This document shows, piece after piece, positions 12,301 through 24,300 of a DNA stretch of 64,000 bases. A program made the position numbers and the translations under genes. The first letter of the stretch is position 1. The number at the start of each line of letters is the position of its first letter. The notes under the pieces were generated by a model. It made no database searches. It saw only the letters and a list, made by a program, of their open reading frames with translations, and was not told the origin of the DNA. The stretch covers positions 33,155,285 to 33,219,284 of the forward strand of contig JAJLRJ010000004.1 of NCBI GenBank assembly GCA_024195265.1. Reading direction: 5' to 3'. Source of the DNA: Dendrophyllia cribrosa (Eukaryota; Cnidaria; Anthozoa; Scleractinia; Dendrophylliidae).

Positions 12301-15300
12301 ACTTTGTCAGAAATTTCAGCTGTGCGGAGTTTGATTGCAGGGTGATATATGTTCGCTTGTTTAATGAAGGCGTTAACTTCGTCTTTGTTTGTGTCCCACA
12401 GGGAGAACACATCATCGGTATATCGTTTCCATACCAACGGTTTCTATGTACAATGGTTTATTATTTTTTTGTTTCTATTCGCTTCAGTCCCTTACAGCGA
12501 GTATAAATAAGAGCTGTGTATCTAATTTCGGCCCAGTACAAGTAATAACCCGTTGGTGCTGTTACCTTCGTGTTCTTACTATACCCGACGAGCAAGCTCC
12601 CGTTGCGGACGTAGTTCCATTAGCTCAAGCGCTTTTTCAGCAGCTCAAGCGCCTGAACCAGACCCGCTAATCCCGAGAACCCTTACTGGTAAATTTTATT
12701 TGGTATTTGTTAGACTTTATGGCCGTTTTTTTATTGTTCCCCGCTGCTCCACATGTTCAACGGTTTTTATCTCCTCGCTCTGCTCCTTGTCGCTTATCCG
12801 TTTGCTCGTTTCTTTTTATAGTTTTTCCCTCCCCCACGGCTTCTTTGTAATTTGCGCGCCTTTCTGTTTGGCTTTGCTTGCTTTGCTTTGCCTCTCAAAC
12901 ATCGGGTTTGTGAAGTGCTCTTCCCTCGGGTCCCTTGTAGTTTGTACGCTTATGTTTGTGACCTTTTGTTGTGCGTACTTTGCCTCACAAACATCAGTTT
13001 GTGCAGTGCTTTTCCGTCGGTCCGCTGTTAAGTTTGTACGCTTTAGTTTGTCACGTTTTGTTATGCGTACTTTACCTCACAAACGTCGGGTTTCTGCAGT
13101 GCTTTTCCCTCGGGTCCCCCTTTACGTTTGTAGGCTTATAATTGCCACGTTTTGTTATCGATGCGTACTTTGCCTCACAATCTTCGGGTTTGTGTAGTGC
13201 TTTTAGCTCGGTTCCCCTTTTAGTTCACACGCTTGCGTTTCTCATGTTTTGTTTTGCGTGTTTTGCCACACAAACATCGGATTTGTGCTTGCCGCTCGGT
13301 TTTGTTTGCAGTTTGCTCACTTGTATATTCTTGAAGGTATGCGTGCTTCGCATCACAAACGCCGGGTTTGTGTATGTTATTTCCCCCATTTTACTCATTA
13401 GTTTTGTATGCTTCAGGTTTTCTCGTATCAAGTTTTGGATTCACATGGTTGTACGCGATCCACCTAGTAACGCTGGATTTTTATTACCCTGGATCCGCTT
13501 GGTTCCTGTATTTCAGTACTTTTACGTCTTAATATTTTGCAGATTCGCTATTTTTTATGTCATTTGCATCCAATTTGGCGTCTAGTTTTACCCGGTTTAG
13601 CACTTTTTTGTTTTGTGCGTTGAGCCGTTATTAGTGCAATTTTATGGTCACTTGTTTTTCTTGGTGTTATATTCAAAGTTTGCGTATTCCATTCCGTTTA
13701 TTAATTATTGCCTTGTTATTGTTTTGCTCCGCACCGTCCCTCTTCCGCGCCATTTGTTTCGTTTCCATTTTTCCCATGGTAGCCTGAAGGGGTGCCTAAT
13801 GGCCTAGTCGGATTATTGACGCTCAGGTTGCCATCCCTTGGGTGGGTTCTCTCGCGAGTTTCTCGCGCAAAATCGATTACGTTATCATCCCCGATATTAT
13901 ATCCTGTTTTATCACTCAAGGGCTTGCAGCCTTTATATACATATTTGTCATATATAACCGTCTTGACCAATTGCAGATCAAGCATCGCTTTGTCCTGTGT
14001 TTATGCTAATCCCAAAGACACCTATTAAGGAGTTTCCTTGTCTTCTGAGCTCTTTGCCGTGACACAAGAAACAAGATATTTTTTCTGCTACGTCTAGGAT
14101 GTTTGTCGCTTTCTGGCTTGGAAAGGCTCCCGGGGAAAGACGCAGGTCCATGATACCTCTTATGTCCTCGTCTAAGGAAGCACAAATACATTACTGTGGT
14201 TGCCCTATATGCCTCTTCTGTTTCGCGCCCTCTTCCGCGCCATTTGTTTCGTTTCCGTTTTCCCATGGTAGCCTGAAAGGGTGTCTAATGCCCAAGTCGG
14301 ATTACTGAAGCTTTGGTTGCCATCCCTTGGGTGGGTTCTCTCGCGAGTTTCCCGCGTACAATTGCAATCGTTTACGTTATCCTCGATATTATATCCTGTT
14401 TATCACTCAAGGGCTGGCAGCCTTTATATAATACATATTTGTCTTTTCCGAACCGTCCTGACCATCGGAGCTGCTGTCTCGCCATGTAACGATTTTCTGG
14501 TTTTAGTTTTAGTTTTGAGTATTGGCAAGTGTCTCGGGTTATTTGGTGTTAGGCCATTTTGACGTTAAACGTCTGGGCGGTCGCATATCTCCATCTTTTA
14601 TTATTTATTACGTCCATTGAAACAAGGATAGTGTTTTTCGGAACTCAGGGGGAGTTTCTTCCGCTTAATTTTTGTTTTGCCGTGAAAGTAAACAATAGTT
14701 CTTTACTGGCAAATTAGTGAAAATATTCTAAAACTTCTCGCATGGCTTTAACTGTCCTATGGCAGGTTAGATACAGTATTGTTGATGTTCTACTGAGGCC
14801 CCGTCCACACTAATGCGTTTTTGAAAACCTCCGTTTTTGGTTCCCCGAAAACGGATAAAAAGATTTGCGTCCACACTAGGAGCTGAAAAAAGATGATCCA
14901 AAGATGCGTTTTCATCACTAGGCCCTGCTCGGACGTTTTTCTGTCAATACGTATGCTCCAATAGCGTCAGCAATACTATGCGTTACTAGTTGTGACGTGA
15001 GCGTTTTTGAAAAGCTCTGTTTTTGCCGTCCACACTAAAACGATAGACTTGCGTTTTCAAAAGTCTCCACTTTGAAAAGCGTTTTCGAAAACCTCCGTTT
15101 TCATCGATTTCATTCTCCGTTTTTGATCGTTTTAGTGTGGACGATCGGTAAAAACGCATAAAAAAGTATGCGTTTTCAAACGAAAACGCATTAGTGTGGA
15201 CGGGGCCTGAGTAAGCAGACGTGATCTGTGATTTTAAGTCGGTGCCGTTTATATTAAAATATGCTTAGAAATAGACAGACGAGTATGAAAATAAAAGTTT

Positions 15301-18300
15301 GTTTTCTGTAAAGTTTTTTTTTCTGCTTAAGTAAGTGGTAAAAAGCTCAGTGTTCAATCACGGCAAAGTTGCAGGAGAAATTGTTTTTGTATTAGGTAAG
15401 TGATCTATCCTTAACCCAGGAAAACCATTTCTTATAAAATAGCATAAATTTACTGCCAAAAGAAATTCGAGCCTTTGTGTTTTCAAGAATGTTTACTGTT
15501 ACAGATATTGTTATTCCAAGTTAAATTTTAAAGTTTTCTGTGCTGCCGCCCTTGGAGTGGATTTCCCTGGGAAGAATACATATAATAAAAGCATGGGTCC
15601 CGCACTTAAACAGCCGTCCTTTTACAGTTACTATAAGGAACTAAGCGAGGCACAAAAAGGAACCGAAGAATGCAAAAAGGAACATGTTCCCTAAAGGAAC
15701 GTTACAAAAAGGAGAGGACTAGTTACCATAGGGAACACATGAGGTACCAAAGGGAACACATGGTCCCTTTTGTAACCACGGCTGTTGCAAAAAGGAACAT
15801 GTTACATAAAGGAACGTTACAAAAGGGGAAGATGGTGCAAAAAGGAACTGTAAATGTTACATTAAGACCGATGAATCTAATCATTCATTCATTCATTCAT
15901 TCATTCATTCATTCATTCCATTCATTCATTCCATTCATTCATTCATTCATTCATTCATTCATTCGCTCATTCATTCATTCATTCATTCATTCCATTCATT
16001 CATTCATTCATTCATTCATTCATTCCGTACATTTTTACGGATATTGTAATGTACTTGAAATACATATAATTGACTAAAACACTCAACATTTTTTTGTGTT
16101 TGCATAGGACTTTAGATCCTATTTGTGTCTAACCATTTGGGTCTTTCATATTCTCTTTTTCTTTCCTTTTTTCGCTTTCATACTATTTAATGTAATTTTT
16201 CATATATTTTTTCCTTTTTTGTATTAATACCGTTTCATTCTAATTGGCACGAGGCAACAGCTTGAGAAAGTTAAGATCGATCGCTTGTGTGTTGGTGACT
16301 TTTGCATGAGTCCATCTTCAGTGATAAGGAACTTGGGATCGTGGTTCGATTCTAAACTAAGCTTTCTGTATAGTGCTTATAAAACATGTAGCTCCGCATT
16401 TTTTCACTTGTATAACATTCGCAGAATCAGGAAGTATTTAACGCGCCAAGACACAATGAAAGTTCAGTGAATGCCTTCACTACCAGTTAGTTTTACTAGT
16501 GTAAATAGTTTTCTATATGGCCTTCCAGCGTCACACTAATTGCAAAAATTCAACGTGTTCCAAACGCTACGGCTCGACTCGTGACTGGCTCACCTAGATG
16601 TTGTCATACAACACCCCTGCTGAAGTCGCTTCATTAGCTTCCAATTAAGTATCGTATTTATTTTAAAATTATACTATTAACCTTTAAATGTCTCTATGGT
16701 TTAGCTCCAGGATATCTTATGAATCTTATAAAAAATCGTAAGAATCACACGGATTCTCCGCGTAACGTGGTATTCTCGAGAACTGGACGCGATTACTCTA
16801 CTATGCAAAATGTTTAATGATCTTTTTCTTAAAATATATTTTATTTATTTTTTCCAGATATGTATGTGGGAAGAAAATGGTGGAATTCCTGTAAATAACG
16901 GAAATCAAAGCACGGCAAAATGTGATACTGACATTGCCACCGGAACACCACAGCTGATATATCAGGCTCCTCTGTATGTAATAACACTTTGCAAAAAAAT
17001 GCGTATTTATTGTTTTGGCTGTAGTCGTTCTCATAACAATTAACTGTCATTCCGTTCCATTGTGCTTAGTGCACAGGTAATAGGACTATCAACCTTGCCC
17101 CGATTTCTTCCTATTTTTTATTTTATTTCAAACGATATTTTTGCCCTTGAGTGCAGTGATTTTTGTTTGGTGTAAAAAATGATTTGGATAAAAATAACCT
17201 TAGGCGCAAACAGGGCGGAAGCACGTGGGGTGAAACGATTCCATCAACCCTTTGCCTGCTATACGCCGAGAAGGAAACAAATTTTGTGCCTATGCATGTT
17301 TAGGAGGGAAAACGATGTTAATTTGGTAAACACCAAACGTATTGTCACTTACCTATTATAAAAATAGTAAGTCCTGCAACTTATTTTTAGTTATGGGCCA
17401 GGGTGGAAAAGCACAGTCAATCTCATATGCAATCGGACTAAGAAAACTGTAAAGGAGGCAACCTTTGAACAAGACCCGAATGATGGATGGGTAAGTGAAA
17501 TCAAAGATAAGAAAATATAAACAGCTTAAAATGTTTTAAAATACATATCAGGGTCCCAAAGGGTTTTAGGGCTCCATGACCCAAAACATCGGGGCTTTTC
17601 CAGGACTCCGGGCTCCATACATTGTTCCCGGGCCTCGGGGCTCCGAAAAAAGAAAAAAATAAAGCTTTAGGGCTCCGGGGACACTCCATCCCCTTTTGGG
17701 ACTATAATGCCACCCTGACCATGTTACTACTGTAGTAGACAAAGAAGATATAAGGATATGAGGGTGAGGAATAAACGGGTAGGTAACGCTTATGTATACT
17801 TTAATTTCTAGTTTAAAGAGTTGATGAATCATTCAAATTATGCCGACTTATCTTGATCGACATGAAAATGTACATACGAACAAAGAACAACGATTTCTGT
17901 TAGTGATTGCCGCGGTGACGTTACTGGGGGCAGCTGTACTTAAGTTGCATCCAGAGTGGACTTCTTAATGTTCGATCAATGGAAACTGTTTTACACGAAC
18001 CGTGCTAATTTGTAATAGAGCTCATTTCTTTTATTTAGACAAGCATGTCCAATACACCCAACCTGAGTCGATTCGTCAAAGGTAGTTGACGTTTCGGCTC
18101 ACCGTAAATGAGGTCGCGATTAAGTCGATCCAACTCTCAAGAGTGGTTGCATGAGGCCGGAAGCTTGGTTGCGTAAGACAACAACCTCGTTCTTAAGCGT
18201 GTGCATGAGAAAGCGGAAATATATCAAGCATGTGCTCGGCTCGACACGATCCGTCTTCATAAAAGTCGATCCGACTCACCGAAAGTCTGGTCGCGTGAAA

Positions 18301-21300
18301 CAATATAACATGAATTTATGCTTTTCCCTTTCTTTCTCCTTTTTCTTCCATGTACTATTTAGCTCTCCATTTCCTTAGTGCTTTTGTCTATCCAAGCTCT
18401 GGTTCCTCATCTCCATCTTTCAATGGTGCTATGGTTCTATTTCCTCAATAGAGTCAGTCTAGTGGGCTTTGGTTTTGTGAGTCTTACACTTGGTATGACT
18501 GGGACTATGGTCTTGGGGTTCTATATCTACATGTATGCATTTTGTTCCAAACAAAGCAATGTTTCTTCCTTGTGCATAGCTCGCCTTAGTCATGTTGCAT
18601 GGCGGTGCAATGTTGACCTATGGGGCGTCTACCAATGGCCTGTTGTGTCAGACCTCTTTCTGAACTGAATGGTTCGAAATGCTGTAGAACGACGCGGTAC
18701 TTTTGTGCTGGTATGGTCACTTAGACTGATGCTATTTTGTAGTATCTTTCTTTGCAAAGTTGGTTCTTGACAAACCTTGGTGTTTCATGCATCGTTAATA
18801 AACTCCCTTCTCTTTCCCCCAAAAAATACTTTAAATAGTTAATAGTTAATTCCCTGCTGAAGACAATGCTAAACCGTGCATTTAAACTGTCCTCGAATTG
18901 GCAGTTGTTCCATCATGAATGCGAACGTCTAAAAACCGTTTTTGCTCGCCTGCATTATCCTGAAACTCTCGTAGAGAATACCATCAGACACTTTATCGAA
19001 ATGAAAGTCACTGAGGATGTATGTACTAAACAACAAGTATCCGATGAACATGATGCTCCTATCCGTATTGTCTTACCGTTTAAAGACCAGAAATCAGCAA
19101 ATGCGGTAAGACACCAACTCGGTGATCTCAGCCGAAAGATTGATGCCGTTATCCAGCCCGTTTACACAAGTCAGAAGAGAAAAAGACAATTCAAACCGAA
19201 AGAACACAAACCTCCAATTGTTAATCAACAAAACGTTGTTTATTATTACAAGTGTGGTCTGTGTGATGCAGACTATGTCGGCTTCACGAGTCGGCACCTA
19301 CATCAACGTGTGGATGGAACATAAGCGATCAACAATCGGCAATCACGTAAAGGACGAGCATGGAAAAGATCCAGAGACCATCGAAGGAAATTTAAAGATT
19401 TTAAAAAAATGTCAGAGTAAACTAGACTGTTTGATTTTTGAAATGCTTTTCATTCGTGAACTTAAACCGAAACTGAACAAACAGAGTGATTCGATCCGTG
19501 CAAAAGTGTTTACCTGATTTATATTGTCCATTTCGCATTAGCGTTTCTTTTATTATCCTTGCCGCAATTTTCTTATCATTGTTTTTTATGTAAATATTTT
19601 AGAGTTTTAGTCAGTATCTCATTAGCATTTTAATTGATTACATAAGCGCATGTTAAAGGGGCAGTATCACGAGGTTCCACGCGCGGCACTGTTCACTATT
19701 CTTGCACCGGAATTTTGGACATATCACTGTTAAAAGTTTTTTTTTCCGGCTATCAAAACGGATTTTTTGATTCAACAAATACCTCCACTTCTCGACGGCC
19801 TTTTTGAATTTGCGGAATCAAACTTGAAAACTGGGCCGACGTTTTCAAGTGTCGACCTCGTGATACTGCCCCTTTAACAATTTTATTCCTCAACATGAAA
19901 ATGACCGTTGAACGGTCGAAACGTCGTTGTTTTTCAGCGTTAACTTTTATAGTAAAATCCGTTTCTAAAAATTTGTTGATTTATATTTAATTTGATCTAA
20001 AAATGTTTTCTGTCATAATTATTATTTAACTATTTTTTTTCTTTACTTAGTCCACCTTCTAAGCAACCACAAATTTCATTAACCAAAATAATATTTTATT
20101 ACATTTTTTCCCATCAATATCAGAAACAATTTCGATCCTTATCTTAATCAATTAACAATGCTAACCAAACAAAACAAATTAATTGCAGCAACTTAATCTA
20201 AACCCTTAGGTAAACTATCCATACTAGCTTCTATAAAATAGAATTATAATAAGTGCTTATTTTTAAAGGAAAACCTAGCCATTTTTTCATGCAATATTTT
20301 GCGAGTACTAATAATATTTCGTAGCTTAGACATCACACCTGGCACAATCACTAGCTTTCGTTTTAGCTTAAAACCGTTCCTAGCACCTCTTATGATTCCC
20401 TTCACACTTGAATATATTTTATCATTTCTTGTATAAACAATAGGAACAACAACCTTATTTCTTGTAAACCCCTCTGCTCTTTCCCTTCGTCCATTTGCTC
20501 CCCCCTTACAAACATTATAATCCTTGAAAACTACCTTATTTCATAATATGAATCTTCTCTTATATCCTAATTTCATAATCCCCTCTAGTGCTAGAATTCC
20601 TTATATATCTTATACTTTCTGTTCGAATCAAACCACTGAAGACATGAACAGGATGACTAGAACCTGGATCTAGATATGCAAATTTGTGAAATTTTTTTAA
20701 AAAATATCCTGTAATGTACCCTCCTTGTTTTAGCAGTTATGTCATCAATAGATATTAATAAATCTAGATATTGAATACATACTCGATTGCATTTCACGGT
20801 AATAGTCAAATTAACAGGATAAAACAACATTAGCTTCTCAATCTCACGAATTACATAAGGCCTCTCCCCACAAAAAAATCATAATTCCATCGTCAGCGTA
20901 CCTCGTTAAAACCCTTAGCCCCTTACCCGTAGATACTAGCAAATATTTATATTCAGAGTACATAAGAACAAAATAACTAATCTCCTTACTAAAATAACAA
21001 CCCATACTAACTCCTTTATCTTGTTTAAAAACATCATTTCCCACATTAAAATAATTCCATTCATTACAAAAACAATATAACTCTAAATTTTTTTTTTCTA
21101 TTTACATCCAATTTCAGGATCTCACTCAAATCATTTAAGGCTTCTAAAGCATCTTCATAAAGAATGTTGGTATATAAATCCTTAAAATCAAAAGTAACTA
21201 AATAATTCGACCCAAAACAATCTACTTACTGTTCCTTAATTAAATTCACAAGTTCTGTTCCACTTTTTAATAAGGTAATTGCCAAATTATTCTCCATAAT

Positions 21301-24300
21301 AAAACCCATAAACTGGTCAATTATGAACTTTAATTCATCCCATAAAAACTTAGAAGCCTCTACAGTACACCAACTGTGACCCGTCACTATTGGTCTCGCA
21401 GTTAACTCCCTTTCGTTCACTGGACAAGCCTCACTACTTAATTTATGCACTTTTGGCATCAAATTTAAACTAGGCAATATATAACCATCCTTCCTCCACA
21501 GGTTAAATTTCCTGCATTCCCCTTCATTGAGTAAATAGTCATATTTCTGTACTAATGTTTTCAACTCTTGTCTACAACTCCTTTTCAAGTCATCCACCAC
21601 CAACATAGAGCCCACCCACTTATACGTGTCTGTCCCCAGTTGCCTTAAATATTCCCTTTCATACCATTTTGTTGAGTTCAAAGACCATCCCAATTTTTGT
21701 CGCTCTCCCTTAATATAACTTTATCATTCCTCAATATTTTCATTAAATTATATAGCCTCTTTTCATCGTTTGTCTTCTCCAAAATAAGGTTTTGTTTACC
21801 TTTTCTCCTCAGTTTAATCACGATTCTATCCAAAACCTCTAAAATCTTGCAAATATACTCCCTAGTTCTCAAATCCACTTGAGGATGGTTTAAATTATAC
21901 CTTAGTTTCATTCTCATATTAGTAACCCTCTTTTTTAAGCAACCCTTAGATTTCTCAGAAATTTTAACTTTGCCATTACCTACTTTAGAACAATTTAAAC
22001 CTAATTTAGTTATACTAGAAATACATTTCATCATTACCCTTTCCACACTTTCTTTCAACGTTATAGCAAATACAATACAATCAGTTCCATGTTTTGCAGA
22101 AGAAATTGGTACACATCCACCACTTTTTCTTAGCATCTGTTCAACTTCGGCATCCACCTCCATCGAAGTAAAATTATGTAAGTTCGACGCTTCCCTTTGT
22201 TTCTCAACTTCAACTTCTTGTTTTTTCTTCATAACCCTTAGAATTTTCATATTTTCCGCTATCTGTTATTTCAAAATAGCCATTCTCCTTTCAACTATCG
22301 GTACATAATTTTTCATGGTCTGTCTTATTTCATAAATGTTTCTATCACATGCCTTTCACTAATTTTCCTCTTCCTTTCTTTCTTAATCTCAATCTCAATC
22401 CTCGAATCTCAGAAGCCATACTTTCCATCCATGTTGAAATAATGTTACAAACTGTTAATCCTATCTTTTCAATTTCCTGCCTCATCTCTCTCTTTTCTTT
22501 CTCTTCCTCCTTATGCCTTTTCTCATTCTTCTGCTTCATTTCCCCCGCTAAGGCCACATGTTCCTCTTCGTAATCTCTCTCCCCATTACATACTGATCAG
22601 TTTCAATCTTAGCAATCCGGTTAAAGAAGGTGTCAATTTCACACAGTTCTCTTCTCAAGGTGATAGATATCCCTCTAACCTTTAACCTTAAGATGATTAA
22701 ACCTTGTCTCCAAGACCTCACTTTTTCAAATTCTGGTTCATTCCCTTCCATCTTGCTTCTCCTCAAAAACTTTTTTAGTCTATTTCCTCTACAGTTATCG
22801 CTCACTAAGATATACAGCCCCTGAATGCCGTAGTAAGATCACGTTACTTTCAACAGTAAACAACGATCCTAAAACAAAAACTATCCATTTTTGCGCGTGC
22901 ATAATCCGTTTTTGCCCTTCCAATACGCTAACCTCTCAATTCAAATTCAAATTTTTGAAAATTCTGTCGTCAATCAAGTCTTCGTATTAAGCCTACGCAA
23001 AAAAATTACGTTGCCTTTCCACTTTTACGTCAGGCAAACTACAAAGTGCAAGTGAGTGTCACGGTTTCGAATAATCTACCTTTACAATGGAAAGTTTTTA
23101 AATTTTCTTCGAAAATCTAATAAAGTCTTTTCACTTCATTATTTTACTCTATTCTTTTGCAACAAATTTTAATTCACTCTCACCTATATGTTTGTGTCCA
23201 AAGTCATCATCTGGTTCTGAAACTTCATCAACAAACGACCTATCGTTCGTATCAGATGAAATAATGGTTTGTTTAAATATCCCTAAAGCGGGCGACCGTT
23301 AAACGACACAAGAAGAACAAAAAGGTATTTCCCAAAATATAACAGATATTAGTTTCAAGACAAAACTTTATTATAAACCCTGTCTTTCATTTATGGTAAA
23401 ATGCACGTCGGGTCCAGCCAGTTGGTACCAAATGGCGTTGAAACGTGTTGGCAATTTGCAACAATTTCCCTTCCCCACTCCGCTAGGTATTTTTTTTCCC
23501 CTGCCCTCATCCCCCACAGCCTGACTGCCATGTCTTCCCTCTGGACTCCTGGGGCCGTACAGGCCGACGTACGCCCGACGTTTGCTTAACGCCTGACGTT
23601 GTTAGTCCCGAATTACGTCGAATGTACGTCCGTCGTTAGCTGGGCGTTGACATCGGTTGCACCAGCTAGACGTTGGTAGATACTAATAACGCCTGACGTG
23701 CACGTGCCAAGTCGGTTGCATAAAAGCGTGAACTTCTACTTTGCATACTTGAAACTATTTATACGCGGTTTCAAAACAACATGGCTGAGTCAAAGCTGAA
23801 AAGAAAACCATGCTTTTCAGACGGAGAAATACGTTCTCTCATTCACTTGTTTGCTGAACACCAAGATGTTTTATTATTCAAATTTAATAATTCGAATACA
23901 AATGAAAAGAAATCGAAAGTTTGGGCGGAGATAACTACAGCAGTCAATGCTCGTGCGATAGGCGTTAAAAGAACCGTGGTTGAAGTAAAGAAGAAGTGGA
24001 AAGACCTATTATCAAAGGCAAAGAAAGATGCTTCATCACAGAAGAACCCTCCCACAGGTGGCGGACCTCGCCAGCATATATCTCCGTACAGCGACATAAC
24101 ATTGGATATATATGGGAAAGAGTCACCGTCAGTCATCGGAATTGCGAACGCAATCGAAAGCGCCAGTGCAAGCGTTTCTCTTGCGGTCGAGGAAGAAAAA
24201 GAATGCAGAGAGTATGACGCAGTTTCAATAATCACACAGGAAACTAGAAGTCCCACCGCGAGCGAGAATAATAAACGTCAAAACCCTTTGACCAGTAAAG

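Larger units (their letters stand above)
18858..19980 (+). pseudogene. Penelope-like element 3' part with GIY-YIG endonuclease, frameshifted
   Basis: From 18866 a 152-codon frame reads [55 protein letters not shown] and ends [22 protein letters not shown] thumb/linker, then the GIY-YIG core (here Y-Y and Y-V-G). After a +1 shift at about 19300 the frame continues [20 protein letters not shown] and [19 protein letters not shown] to a stop at 19517. The 3' tail holds a MITE (19657-19873) and a hammerhead-like motif (19891-19929). No upstream RT core, so it is 5'-truncated. A different family from the 52-54 kb Penelope. Confidence 0.75.

Noticed and set aside
13738..14468. LTRs of a retrotransposon
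   Set aside because: The two direct repeats are only ~257 bases apart, and no TG...CA ends, primer-binding site or gag-pol lies between them.
15670..16077. 135-codon frame rich in IHSF
   Set aside because: Low-complexity reading of the ATTC microsatellite; no domain.
23843..24256. 137-codon frame on -, opposite the Myb-like exon
   Set aside because: Antisense shadow of the Myb-like coding sequence, which has clear domain logic on +.
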